Translations under genes and position numbers: made by a program
Shown here: positions 43,038 through 54,041 of the stretch, piece by piece
How the letters are laid out: each line of letters starts with the position of its first letter
Numbering within the stretch: position 1 is the stretch's first letter
NCBI RefSeq assembly: GCF_000612545.2
Contig: NZ_CP097800.1
Coordinates: 4,724,501-4,788,500 of the forward strand
From: Streptomyces sp. PCS3-D2
GTDB taxonomy: Bacteria; Actinomycetota; Actinomycetes; Streptomycetales; Streptomycetaceae
DNA length: 64,000 nucleotides
Direction of reading: 5' to 3'
The notes under the pieces: generated by a model
The model's input: only the letters and a program-made list of their open reading frames with translations
What the model was told of the DNA's origin: nothing
Databases searched by the model: none

Positions 43038-44477
43038 ATGACCTCAGTGCAGGTCGAGCAGCACGGCAACACGCCCGGCGAGGGCACCCGGGACGACGGT
43101 GGCGAGGGGTACCACCGGACGCTCGGCGCCCGCCAGATCCAGATGATCGCGATCGGCGGAGCCATCGGCACCGGCCTCTTCCTGGGCGCCGGCAAGGCGA
43201 TCTCCAAGGCCGGCCCCAGCCTGATCCTGGCGTACGCGATCGCGGGCCTGGTCATCTTCGTCATCATGCGGGCCCTGGGCGAGCTGCTCATGTACCGCCC
43301 GGTCTCGGGCTCGTTCTCGGACTACGCCCGCGAGTTCCTCGGCCCGTTCTGGGGCTATGTGACGGGCTGGACGTACTGGCTGTTCTGGGTGGTCACCGGC
43401 ATCACCGAGGTCACCGCCGCCGCGCAGTACATGTCGTACTGGACCCACGACAGCGTCCCGCAGTGGGCCTACGCGCTGATCTTCACGATCGTCCTGTACG
43501 GCGCCAACCTGATCTCCGTGAAGCTCTTCGGCGAGCTGGAGTTCTGGTTCTCCATGGTCAAGGTCACCGCCATCGTCGGCATGATCCTGATCTGCGCCGG
43601 CATCCTCACCATCGGTTTCTCCGACGCCGCCGAGACCGCCTCCGTCGCCAACCTGTGGAACGACGGCGGTTTCTTCCCCAAGGGCATCGGCGGCACGCTG
43701 ATGACCCTGCAGATCGTGATGTTCGCCTTCCTCGCGGTCGAGCTGGTCGGCGTCACCGCCGGTGAGTCCAAGGACCCCGAGAAGACCCTGCCCAAGGCCA
43801 TCAACACCGTGCCGTGGCGCATCGCCGTCTTCTACGTCGGCGCGCTCATCATGATCCTCTCGGTCGTCCCGTGGACCCACTTCCAGCCGGGCGTCTCGCC
43901 CTTCGTCGCCGCCTTCGAGCGCATGGGGCTGGGCATCGGCGCCGCGATCGTCAACTTCGTCGTCCTCACCGCCGCCCTGTCCTCCTGCAACTCGGGCATG
44001 TACTCCACCGGCCGCATGCTGCGCGACCTCGCGCTCAACGGCCAGGGCCCGAAGGTCTTCACCAAGCTCACCCGGAGCGGCACCCCGCTCGTCGGCACCA
44101 CCTTCTCCGCCGCGCTGATGCTCGTGGGCGTCTGGATCAACTACGTCGCCCCCGGCAAGGCCTTCGACTACGTGGTCTCCTTCGCCACGATCTCCGGCAT
44201 GTGGGCCTGGATCATGATCCTGGTCTGCCAGATCCGCTACCGGGCCAAGGCCGACCGCGGCGAGCTGCCCGGGTCGAGGTTCCGGGCCCCGGGAGCGCCG
44301 TACACCAGCTGGTTCGCGCTCGCCTTCATCGCGATGGTCATCGTGATGATGGGCGCCGACAAGGACGCGCGCGTCTCGCTCTACTGCGCCCCCCTGTGGG
44401 GCGCCGTCCTGGGCGTCTCCTACCTGGTCATGAAGAACCGCGATCCCCGCGGAGCCGCCTTCACCAAGGCGTCGTGA
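43038..44477 (+). CDS. Amino-acid permease (APC superfamily, AAT family)
   Basis: 479-residue inner-membrane transporter with 12 predicted helices. The consensus first helix signature is present (LGARQIQMIAIGGAIGTGLF), along with ISKAGPSLILAYAIAGLVIF and the conserved VAVELVG/GVTAGESKDPEKTLP loop. It is similar to the GabP/AnsP/ProY group, so it probably imports a neutral amino acid with protons. Start is ATG at 43038 after GAGAAAGG. A set of hairpins follows the stop. Confidence 0.9.
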   Translation: MTSVQVEQHGNTPGEGTRDDGGEGYHRTLGARQIQMIAIGGAIGTGLFLGAGKAISKAGPSLILAYAIAGLVIFVIMRALGELLMYRPVSGSFSDYAREFLGPFWGYVTGWTYWLFWVVTGITEVTAAAQYMSYWTHDSVPQWAYALIFTIVLYGANLISVKLFGELEFWFSMVKVTAIVGMILICAGILTIGFSDAAETASVANLWNDGGFFPKGIGGTLMTLQIVMFAFLAVELVGVTAGESKDPEKTLPKAINTVPWRIAVFYVGALIMILSVVPWTHFQPGVSPFVAAFERMGLGIGAAIVNFVVLTAALSSCNSGMYSTGRMLRDLALNGQGPKVFTKLTRSGTPLVGTTFSAALMLVGVWINYVAPGKAFDYVVSFATISGMWAWIMILVCQIRYRAKADRGELPGSRFRAPGAPYTSWFALAFIAMVIVMMGADKDARVSLYCAPLWGAVLGVSYLVMKNRDPRGAAFTKAS

Positions 44478-44482
44478 CGGCG

Positions 44483-44580
44483 GCTCCCGGCCGCCTGTCA
44501 CGGCCGGGAGCCCTGCTCCCGTGGACATCCTGTCCACCATGCGGGCCCTGTCGTACCACCCCTCGGTACGGCAGGGCCCG
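44483..44580 (+). terminator. Series of hairpins after permease gene
   Basis: Three stems in a row: 44483-44493 with 44503-44513 (11 bp), 44521-44527 with 44531-44537 (7 bp) and 44542-44557 with 44565-44580 (16 bp, one G-U). The last ends 20 bases before the mec start and could also act in its leader. Confidence 0.7.
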
Positions 44581-44599
44581 TCTGTCTATCCTGTCGCTC

Positions 44600-45022
44600 A
44601 TGCTGACCCTCACCCAGGCCCTGTACGACCGGATCGTCGAGCACGCCCGCCAGGACCACCCCGACGAGGCGTGCGGTGTGGTGGCAGGCCCGGCGGGCAC
44701 CGGCCGCCCCGAGCGGTTCATCCCGATGCTCAACGCGGCCCGCTCGCCCACGTTCTACGAGTTCGACTCCAAGGACCTCCTCACGCTCTACCGCGAGATG
44801 GACGACCGCGACGAGGAGCCGGTGATCGTCTACCACTCGCACACCGCGACCGAGGCCTACCCCTCGCGCACGGACGTCACCTACGCGAACGAGCCCGGCG
44901 CGCACTACGTGCTGGTCTCCACCGCGGACAAGGACGGGCTCGGAGAGTTCCAGTTCCGCTCGTACCGGATCGTCGACGGCGTGATCACCGAGGAAGAAGT
45001 GCAGGTCGTCGAGACCTACTGA
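44600..45022 (+). CDS. mec: JAMM/MPN+ metalloprotease, CysO-cysteine peptidase (Mec-like)
   Basis: Zn-dependent isopeptidase that in Mycobacterium releases cysteine from the CysO-Cys conjugate. The 140-residue product has the JAMM motif YHSHTATEAYPSRTDV with His79, His81, Ser89 and Asp92, and the upstream Glu (DEACG). Start is ATG at 44600. It lies 5' of cysO and cysM, the same trio as in mycobacteria. It may also trim the extra C-terminal residues of CysO (inference). A cysteine leader peptide and hairpin separate it from cysO. Confidence 0.92.
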   Translation: MLTLTQALYDRIVEHARQDHPDEACGVVAGPAGTGRPERFIPMLNAARSPTFYEFDSKDLLTLYREMDDRDEEPVIVYHSHTATEAYPSRTDVTYANEPGAHYVLVSTADKDGLGEFQFRSYRIVDGVITEEEVQVVETY

Positions 45023-45099
45023 CCATCATGTGAGCGGACGGCGTCCACGATGCGGGATCACACTCCAAACCGGGGACCGGGAATCGTTAACATGACCGC

Positions 45100-45207
45100 A
45101 TGGTTTCCCACGACGTGAGCATCGAGACGCCCGGCAGGCTGCTGCTCGTGGCGCGGCTGCACGTCGACCTGTGCCGCCTCGCCAGCGCCATCTGTCCTGC
45201 CGCCTGA
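45100..45207 (+). CDS. Cysteine-type leader peptide (uORF)
   Basis: 35-codon ORF: MVSHDVSIETPGRLLL, then ARLHVDLCRLASAICPAA and TGA. The HVDLCRLASAIC ending is the hallmark of actinobacterial putative leader peptides found before sulfur and cysteine genes, which are thought to sense cysteine by ribosome stalling. Two Cys codons lie close to the end. It lies 96 bases before the cysO start, with an 18-base palindrome between. An out-of-frame mini-ORF starts at 45092 and overlaps its start. Confidence 0.85.
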   Translation: MVSHDVSIETPGRLLLVARLHVDLCRLASAICPAA

Positions 45208-45215
45208 GCACCGGA

Positions 45216-45233
45216 GCCCCCGCATGCGGGGGC
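45216..45233 (+). promoter_or_regulatory. Attenuator hairpin after leader peptide
   Basis: Perfect 18-base palindrome GCCCCCGCATGCGGGGGC starting 8 bases after the leader stop and 70 bases before cysO. A ribosome stalled at the Cys codons would sit beside it, fitting an attenuation switch. Confidence 0.7.
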
Positions 45234-45287
45234 CCGCACGAACGCGCGCCCGCTTTCCCCCGCACACCTGCCACGCCCACGCCCTGA

Positions 45288-46541
<1,254 letters not shown>

Positions 46542-46563
46542 GGCCTGCTCGGCGGATCATGCT

Positions 46564-46605
46564 CCGGGTTCCGGGTTCCGGGTTCCGGGTTCCGGGTTCC
46601 GGGTT
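46564..46605. repeat. Six-unit 7-bp microsatellite
   Basis: CCGGGTT repeated six times without error, 22 bases after the cysM stop, followed by an imperfect unit. The unit length is not a multiple of 3 and the array is intergenic, so copy number can vary freely. Confidence 0.92.
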
Positions 46606-46706
46606 CTGGGCTCTCGGCCCCGAGGACTCGGGGCGTGACCGGCGGCGGCCCCCGGGCCCGGCCCGCCGGCGGGGCCCGGCAACAGCCCTGCGCGGCGGCC
46701 GGGCCG

Positions 46707-47087
46707 TCAGGCCGAAAGGTGTTCCGCGAGGACGGCGGCGTGACTGGAGCCCGGATCCCTGACCGCGGTCAACAGCGTCACCGGCCCGGTCCCGGCCAGG
46801 CCCCGCAGGCGGGCCAGCTCCGCCACCGCCTCCGGTTCCGCCAGCTCCGCCTCGTACCGCCGGCGGAACTCGTCGGCCGAGCCCCCGTCGTGGAACCACT
46901 TGCGCAGTTCCGTCGACGGGGTGACCGCCTTCGGCCACTCTCCCCCAGCTACCGCTGGGAGGTGCCCCCGGACGCCCGCCGCCGCCTTCGCCAGGCCTCT
47001 CGGCCAGAGCCGGTCCACGAGCACCCGCAGCCCGTCCGCTCCCGGCTCCGGGGGGTCGTACACCCGCCGCAAGCGGATCTCCGGCAT
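46707..47087 (-). CDS. DUF488 family protein carrying an in-frame repeat insertion
   Basis: 126-residue DUF488 protein (function unknown). The N terminus is canonical (RLRRVYDPPEPGADGLRVLV, DRLWPRGLAK), as is TPSTELRKWFHDGG downstream. Between them, residues about 42-50 (GHLPAVAGG) are encoded by an interspersed repeat at 46940-46969. Typical members go from GLxK to WxKxxxPSTELRKW in far fewer residues. The frame is preserved. Its start overlaps the stop of the upstream gene (ATGA). Confidence 0.85.
   Translation of the reverse strand: MPEIRLRRVYDPPEPGADGLRVLVDRLWPRGLAKAAAGVRGHLPAVAGGEWPKAVTPSTELRKWFHDGGSADEFRRRYEAELAEPEAVAELARLRGLAGTGPVTLLTAVRDPGSSHAAVLAEHLSA
46940..46969 (-). repeat. Interspersed palindromic repeat inside DUF488 gene
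   Basis: 30-base element CTCCCCCAGCTACCGCTGGG plus AGGTGCCCCC with a CCCAGC/GCTGGG stem. From memory, this string is a frequent dispersed repeat in Streptomyces genomes. Its length is a multiple of 3 and its minus-strand reading is open. Confidence 0.7.
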
Positions 47088-47506
47088 CACCGACCGCCTC
47101 CCAGTCCCTTGACCTCGTCCCACACTGCCGGGTCCAGCATCCCCAGCCGGGCCCGGAACTCCCACAACGACACCTCCTCCGGCCGGTCCGCCTCCAGGAA
47201 GGCCGCGCGGCCCTGCGCCCCCACCGTCCCCGGGGGCAGTGGGATGACCCCGGCCCGCCGGTCGTCGTACTTCGCGGTGATCCACGCGACCCGCGCCCGG
47301 TGCTCCCGTGCCGGTCCCACGCCCAGGACGAGGCAGGTCCGGCCGTCCGCCAGGGTCCACAGTTCACCCGCCCGCGGGTGTGGCGGCCGACCGGGACCGT
47401 GCGCGGGCGGGGTCCGGCGCGGGACCCCCAGCCGCCCCCCGGCGATCAGCATCACCAATGCCAGGGCCACGACGGCGGCCACCGCGGGCCACCAGGACGT
47501 GTCCAT
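47087..47506 (-). CDS. Membrane-anchored hypothetical protein
   Basis: 139-residue protein with one N-terminal membrane helix (MDTSWWPAVAAVVALALVML) and a soluble domain with ELWTLADGRTCLVLGVG and RVAWITAKYDD, which may fold as a small beta-barrel. The C terminus mentions a Trp-rich helix (LWEFRARLGM). No domain is recognised. It is translationally coupled to the downstream DUF488 gene. The start at 47506 is preferred over the open frame reaching 47599. Confidence 0.72.
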   Translation of the reverse strand: MDTSWWPAVAAVVALALVMLIAGGRLGVPRRTPPAHGPGRPPHPRAGELWTLADGRTCLVLGVGPAREHRARVAWITAKYDDRRAGVIPLPPGTVGAQGRAAFLEADRPEEVSLWEFRARLGMLDPAVWDEVKGLGGGR

Positions 47507-47701
47507 GTTCCGACCGTAGCCGCGCGGGCCGACCGCGGCACGGCAACCTTCGTGCCCGCCGTCGCTCCCCCGGGTGACAGCGCAGGTGATTCCCCCCACA
47601 ACGGCCTGCCGCGGAGGAGCGACCGGACGTTTCGCGCCTTACGCTCGACCCACGCACGGCCCGCATTCCGTCCACGGACCGTCCACGGAGGTTCACGCTC
47701 C

Positions 47702-48454
47702 ATGAAGCTCACCGTCGTCGGCTGTTCGGGGTCGTTCCCGTCCGCGGAATCGGCCTGTTCGAGCTACCTCGTCGAGGCCGACGGCTTCCGGCTGCTGCTC
47801 GACATGGGCAACGGTGCCCTCGGCGATCTCCAGCGCCACTGCGGTCTCTACGACCTCGACGCGATCTTCCTGAGCCATCTGCACGCCGATCACTGCATCG
47901 ACATGTGCGCGTACTTCGTCGCCCGCTTCTACCGCCACGAGGGCGGCCGCTGCGGCACCATCCCCGTCTTCGGGCCCGAGGGCACCGAGAAGCGCCTGAC
48001 CACGGCCTACGACGACGTCCCCGACGAGCGCTCGATGAGCGAGGTCTTCGACTTCCGCACCCTGAAGTCCGGAGCCTTCGAGATCGGCCCCTTCCAGGTG
48101 CGCACGGAGCGGGTCGCGCACCCCGTCGAGTCGTACGCCATCCGCATCGAGCACGGCGGACGCTCGCTGGCGTACTCCGGGGACACCGGTGCCTGCCCCG
48201 AGTTGGGCCGGCTCGCCGAGGGCGTCGACCTCTTCCTCTGCGAGGCCTCCTTCACGCACGGCAAGGAGGACATCCCGGACCTCCACCTCAACGGTCGCGA
48301 GGCCGGCGCGTACGCGCACGGCGGCAACGTGGGGCGGCTGGTCCTCACCCACATCCCGCCGTGGACGGATCCCGCGCAGAACCTGGCCGACGCCCGCGCG
48401 GTCTACGACGGCCCGGTGGACCTGGCGTACGCGGGCGCGGTCTACGAGGTCTGA
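47702..48454 (+). CDS. MBL-fold metallo-hydrolase (RNase Z-like)
   Basis: 250-residue metallo-beta-lactamase fold enzyme. The metal motif is HLHADHC (His59, His61, Asp63, His64), with later His in FTHGKED and VLTHIPPW. YSGDTGACPELGRLAEGVDL is typical of the RNase Z/ElaC-like cyclic phosphodiesterase group. No insert for tRNA exosite binding is obvious, so the substrate is uncertain. Start is ATG at 47702. It is convergent with nagE2. Confidence 0.9.
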   Translation: MKLTVVGCSGSFPSAESACSSYLVEADGFRLLLDMGNGALGDLQRHCGLYDLDAIFLSHLHADHCIDMCAYFVARFYRHEGGRCGTIPVFGPEGTEKRLTTAYDDVPDERSMSEVFDFRTLKSGAFEIGPFQVRTERVAHPVESYAIRIEHGGRSLAYSGDTGACPELGRLAEGVDLFLCEASFTHGKEDIPDLHLNGREAGAYAHGGNVGRLVLTHIPPWTDPAQNLADARAVYDGPVDLAYAGAVYEV

Positions 48455-48509
48455 GCGCCACCGGGTCCCCGGCGACGCCCGCTCGTTCCCTCGCTCCCTC
48501 GCCCGCACG

Positions 48510-48553
48510 CCGAAGCCCCCGCCCTCCCGGAGAGGGGAGAGCGGGGGCTTCGG
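48510..48553 (-). terminator. Shared terminator of MBL gene and nagE2
   Basis: 13-bp outer stem (48510-48522 with 48541-48553, arm CCGAAGCCCCCGC) with further pairing inside, between two convergent genes. Confidence 0.75.
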
Positions 48554-48576
48554 CGGGTACGGGGCGTCCGGCCTGC

Positions 48577-49851
<1,275 letters not shown>

Positions 49852-49945
49852 AACTTCCTCCAGTGGGCAAGGCGACGCCGACAGGGAAAGACGGGGGGCG
49901 GCGACGTCTCAGAAATGGGGGTACGCGGGCTCGAACAGGTCCGCG

Positions 49946-49973
49946 TGGTCTACACCAATCGTGGTGTAGACCA
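49946..49973 (-). promoter_or_regulatory. Two DasR-like boxes upstream of nagE2
   Basis: TGGTCTACACCA (49946-49957) and TGGTGTAGACCA (49962-49973) are close to the DasR element consensus TGGTCTAGACCA and lie head to head, 95-122 bases before the nagE2 start. Confidence 0.85.
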
Positions 49974-50017
49974 GTTGTAGCACGGTGGGGGATAGATAAG
50001 GAACCTTCGTTTTCCTG

Positions 50018-50029
50018 TGGTCTACGCCA
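50018..50029 (-). promoter_or_regulatory. Third DasR-like box upstream of nagE2
   Basis: TGGTCTACGCCA, two mismatches from the consensus, 45 bases beyond the pair at 49946-49973. It lies between the nagE1 terminator and nagE2. Confidence 0.6.
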
Positions 50030-50081
50030 CACGGAGCCGGGGTGTTCGGGGCCTCCTCGACGCCCGGACTCGCGGAGCGGG

Positions 50082-50116
50082 CGAAGGCCCTCGGATCCGT
50101 GATCCGAGGGCCTTCG
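50082..50116 (-). terminator. nagE1 terminator
   Basis: Perfect 16-bp stem (50082-50097 with 50101-50116, arm CGAAGGCCCTCGGATC) and a 3-base loop, 36 bases after the nagE1 stop on the minus strand. It separates nagE1 and nagE2 into different transcripts. Confidence 0.85.
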
Positions 50117-50151
50117 GTGGCCGCGCCGAACGGCCTTGTCCGCCAAGCCGG

Positions 50152-51447
50152 TTAGGCCTTGGTGTTCTCCGCCCGCATCGCCTCGATCTCCTCGTCCGAC
50201 TCCCGGCCGGGCGTCGGGATGTCGAATCTCGTGATCGCGAAGCGGAAGACGACGTAGTAGACGACCGCGAAACCGAGCCCGATCGGGATGATCAGCCAGG
50301 GCTTCGTCGCCAGCCCCCAGTTGATGACGTAGTCGATCAGGCCCGCCGAGAAGCTGAAGCCGTCGTGGACGCCGAACGCCCAGGTCACCGCCATCGACAC
50401 GCCCGTCAGTACTGCGTGGACCGCGTACAGTGCGGGCGCGACGAAGAGGAAGGAGTACTCCAGCGGTTCGGTGATCCCGGTGACGAACGAGGTCAGGGCC
50501 ACCGACAGCATCAGACCGCCGACCTCCTTGCGCCGCTGCGGCTTCGCGCAGTGCGTGATCGCCAGCGCCGCCGCCGGTAGGGCGAACATCATGATCGGGA
50601 AGAAGCCGGTCAGGAACAGGCCCGCGTCCGGGTCGCCGCTGAGGAACATGTTGATGTCGCCGTGGACCACCTCGCCGTTCGGCTTGGTGTAGCTGCCGAA
50701 CTGGAACCACACCGGCACGTTCAGGAACTGGTGCAGGCCGATCACCAGCAGTGCGCGGTTGGCGACGCCGAAGATGCCCGCACCCCAGTAGTCCAGCCCC
50801 ACCAGCCAGTCGGAGAAGCTTTCCAGCGCCTCGCCGATCGGCGGCCAGACCCACAGGCAGAGCGCGGCGAACGCGATCGCCACGAAGGCCATGATGATCG
50901 GGACGAGCCGGCGGCCGTTGAAGAAGCCGAGCCAGTCGACGAGCTTGACCCGGTGGTAGCGCTGCCAGAACCAGGCGGCCAGCAGGCCCATGACGATGCC
51001 GCCGAAGACCCCGGGATTCTGGAACGTGTACTGCGCGAAGGTGTCGTCCTGTCCCAGGCAGCCGCCCCCGACGTCCTTCGTCCCCTCGGGGCAGGGCACG
51101 GGGAAGGCGCGCAGGACGCTGCGGTAGACGAGGAAGCCGGCCACCGCCGCCAGCGCCGTCGAGCCGTCGGCCTTCTTCGCCATCCCGATCGCGACGCCGA
51201 CGCAGAAGAGGAGGGGTAGCCCCAGGTCGGCGTTCAGCAGGGCGCCGCCCGCCGCGGCCATCACCTTGGCGATCTGCGACCAGACGCCGGTGCCCTCGGC
51301 GTCGATCAGTCCCAGCCGGTTCAGGATGCCGGCCGCGGGCAGCACCGCGATCGGCAACTGCAGGCTCCGGCCCATCTTCTGCAGTCCCTGATACAGGGTG
51401 TTGCGCCGGGACGGTCCTGGTACTGCGGCGGCGCTGCTCGCACTCAT
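50152..51447 (-). CDS. nagE1: PTS N-acetylglucosamine/glucose-family EIIC
   Basis: 431-residue EIIC paralogue of nagE2. It shows LYQGLQKMGRSLQLPIAVLP, KKADGSTALAAVAGFLVY, GITEPLEYSFLFVAPALYAV and the same ending (RFDIPTPGRESDEEI). A 35-residue insert near residue 115-145 contains two Cys (PCPEGTKDVGGGCLG) and may form an extracellular loop with a disulfide. The ATG at 51447 is used. It is divergent from nagF with a DasR-like box between them. Confidence 0.92.
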   Translation of the reverse strand: MSASSAAAVPGPSRRNTLYQGLQKMGRSLQLPIAVLPAAGILNRLGLIDAEGTGVWSQIAKVMAAAGGALLNADLGLPLLFCVGVAIGMAKKADGSTALAAVAGFLVYRSVLRAFPVPCPEGTKDVGGGCLGQDDTFAQYTFQNPGVFGGIVMGLLAAWFWQRYHRVKLVDWLGFFNGRRLVPIIMAFVAIAFAALCLWVWPPIGEALESFSDWLVGLDYWGAGIFGVANRALLVIGLHQFLNVPVWFQFGSYTKPNGEVVHGDINMFLSGDPDAGLFLTGFFPIMMFALPAAALAITHCAKPQRRKEVGGLMLSVALTSFVTGITEPLEYSFLFVAPALYAVHAVLTGVSMAVTWAFGVHDGFSFSAGLIDYVINWGLATKPWLIIPIGLGFAVVYYVVFRFAITRFDIPTPGRESDEEIEAMRAENTKA

Positions 51448-51500
51448 CGGCGTCTCCCTGACCGGGCCGGGTTTTTGGCTGCGGCAGCAGTAGCGTGCAC

Positions 51501-51516
51501 ACTGGTGTAGACCAGT
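51501..51516. promoter_or_regulatory. DasR-like box shared by nagE1 and nagF
   Basis: ACTGGTGTAGACCAGT is one base from the symmetrical DasR consensus. It lies in the divergent nagE1-nagF region, so GlcNAc-6-P release of DasR should induce both. Confidence 0.9.
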
Positions 51517-51677
51517 TGTGGGTAGGTTGCTGCTGATCGTCATCATTCGGCAGGGACCGGACACGCGCTCGCGTAGATGGGCCAACCGTGCGTTACCGTG
51601 ACAACGCGGGCCGTGCGGGTGGGCATCCATGTTCCGGCCGCTGAGACTCGTTCTTCGCATCACTCAGGGAGAAACAC

Positions 51678-51911
51678 ATGGCCACCAAGGCTGAGAAGAT
51701 CGTCGCCGGGCTCGGCGGCATCGAGAACATCGAAGAGGTCGAGGGCTGCATCACCCGCCTGCGCACCGAGGTCGTCAACCCCGACCTGGTCGACGAGGCC
51801 GCCCTCAAGGCCGCCGGCGCGCACGGCGTCGTCCGGATGGGCACCGCGGTCCAGGTCGTCATCGGCACCGACGCCGACCCGATCGCCGCCGACATCGAAG
51901 ACATGATGTGA
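51678..51911 (+). CDS. nagF: PTS N-acetylglucosamine EIIB
   Basis: 77-residue EIIB protein: phosphoryl carrier between the general EIIA and the EIIC transporters. The phosphorylated Cys24 sits in VEGCITRLRTEV. The fold and length match the stand-alone IIB of the glucose family. GGGAGA precedes the ATG. EI, HPr and EIIA are not in this window. A terminator-like hairpin follows. Confidence 0.93.
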   Translation: MATKAEKIVAGLGGIENIEEVEGCITRLRTEVVNPDLVDEAALKAAGAHGVVRMGTAVQVVIGTDADPIAADIEDMM

Positions 51912-51955
51912 TCCGGACTCCCTGAGTCCGGGCCGCTCGGCCCGAAGCCACGACG

Positions 51956-51985
51956 GACCCCGTCCCGGAACCCCCGGACGGGGTC
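51956..51985 (+). terminator. nagF terminator
   Basis: 10-bp perfect stem (51956-51965 with 51976-51985, arm GACCCCGTCC), 45 bases after the nagF stop. Confidence 0.65.
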
Positions 51986-52156
51986 TTCGCGTAGCGGGGT
52001 GCCGGCGGTCCGCCTGTCGCCCGGGCCGGGGCCGGCGGGCCCCGGCGCCGCGCCGCGTCCCCGGCACCGCTGTCCGGCACCGCGGCACCGGTACCCGCTC
52101 CTGCCGGTTCGGCCCGACCCGCGAGGCACCGCCTGCCACCCACTAGGCTCGGACCC

Positions 52157-52882
<726 letters not shown>

Positions 52883-52981
52883 TCGGCAACCGGCGGACGC
52901 CCTCCGGCGTCCTACGGACCACGGGCGCACGGTGTCACAGCCGTGCGCCCGTCCACGTACACGTCCTCTCGGGAGAACCGC

Positions 52982-53362
52982 ATGAAGCTCCGCATAGCGG
53001 CAGTAGCCGTGGCCGCCGTCCTGACCATCCCGGCCCTTTCCGCCTGCGACGCCATCTCCACGGCGATGGACTGCGCGAACACGGCGGTCGCCATCACGGA
53101 CGGCGCGAACGACCTCCAGCAGGCCGTCTCCCAGGCGGGCGACAGCCCCCAGAACGCCATGAACGCACTCGACCAGATCGAGACGAACCTCAAGAAGATC
53201 GGCGACCAGACGGACAACGCCGACCTGGGCAAGGCCATCGACTCGATGAACTCGGCCGTCAAGAACGTCCGCACGGCCATCGAGAGCGGCAACCCCACCC
53301 CGGACATCACCCCGGTCGCCGACGCCGCGAGCGAGATCTCCAAGGTCTGCACCCCGGGATAA
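52982..53362 (+). CDS. Small lipoprotein
   Basis: 126-residue protein with a signal peptide and lipobox LSAC (Cys21 region of MKLRIAAVAVAAVLTIPALS). A helical domain with two further Cys and many Asn/Asp follows (AMDCANTAVAITDGANDLQQ). It is likely attached to the outer face of the membrane. Function unknown. It is inserted between rph and rdgB and ends 7 bases before rdgB. The ATG at 52982 is chosen; the frame upstream to 52943 lacks a signal peptide start. Confidence 0.8.
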   Translation: MKLRIAAVAVAAVLTIPALSACDAISTAMDCANTAVAITDGANDLQQAVSQAGDSPQNAMNALDQIETNLKKIGDQTDNADLGKAIDSMNSAVKNVRTAIESGNPTPDITPVADAASEISKVCTPG

Positions 53363-53369
53363 TGAGGGC

Positions 53370-53984
53370 ATGACCTCGACGCCCAGCAGCCTGATCCTCG
53401 CGACCCGCAACGCGGGCAAAGTCTCCGAACTGCGCGGCATCCTCGCCGACGCCGGCCTGCCCCACGGGCTGGTCGGCGCGGACGCGTACCCGGAGATCCC
53501 CGACGTCAAGGAGACCGGCGTCACCTTCGCCGAGAACGCCCTCCTCAAGGCCCACGCCCTGGCCCGGGCCACCGGGCTGCCGGCGGTCGCCGACGACTCG
53601 GGCCTGTGCGTGGACGTCCTGCACGGCGCCCCCGGGATCTTCTCCGCGCGCTGGGCCGGCCGGCACGGCGACGACCGGGCCAACCTCGACCTGCTCCTGG
53701 CCCAGCTCGGAGACATCGCCGACGAGAACCGCGGCGCCCACTTCTTCTGCGCGGCGGCCCTCGCCCTGCCGGACGGGACCGAACGCGTGGTGGAGGGCCG
53801 CCTCCTGGGCACCCTGCGCCACACCCCCTCGGGCACGGGCGGCTTCGGTTACGACCCGATCCTCCAGCCCCTCGGCGAGACCCGCACCTGCGCGGAACTG
53901 ACCCCGGCCGAGAAGAACGCCATCTCCCACCGGGGCCAGGCCTTCCGCGCCCTGGTCCCGTTCATCCGGGCCCTGCTGCCCTGA
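53370..53984 (+). CDS. rdgB: RdgB/HAM1 family non-canonical purine NTP pyrophosphatase
   Basis: Hydrolyses dITP, XTP and ITP to keep them out of DNA and RNA. The 204-residue product has the family start SLILATRNAGKVSELRGIL, FAENALLKAHALARATGLPA, DDSGLCVDVLHGAPGIFSAR and the end AELTPAEKNAISHRGQAFRA. Start is ATG at 53370. The operon with rph is common. A strong hairpin follows and separates it from the convergent tRNA. Confidence 0.95.
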   Translation: MTSTPSSLILATRNAGKVSELRGILADAGLPHGLVGADAYPEIPDVKETGVTFAENALLKAHALARATGLPAVADDSGLCVDVLHGAPGIFSARWAGRHGDDRANLDLLLAQLGDIADENRGAHFFCAAALALPDGTERVVEGRLLGTLRHTPSGTGGFGYDPILQPLGETRTCAELTPAEKNAISHRGQAFRALVPFIRALLP

Positions 53985-53999
53985 CGGGCGGACACGTCG

Positions 54000-54035
54000 A
54001 AGGGCGGTGCCCCTCGTGAGAGGGGCACCGCCCTT
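54000..54035 (+). terminator. rdgB terminator hairpin
   Basis: Perfect 15-bp stem (54000-54014 with 54021-54035, arm AAGGGCGGTGCCCCT) followed by T-C. It lies between rdgB and the convergent tRNA and may serve both. Confidence 0.8.
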
Positions 54036-54041
54036 TCGCTG

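Noticed and set aside
46564-46605. Possible CRISPR or iteron array
   Set aside because: Only a 7-base microsatellite, with no spacers, no replication gene and no AT-rich origin nearby.
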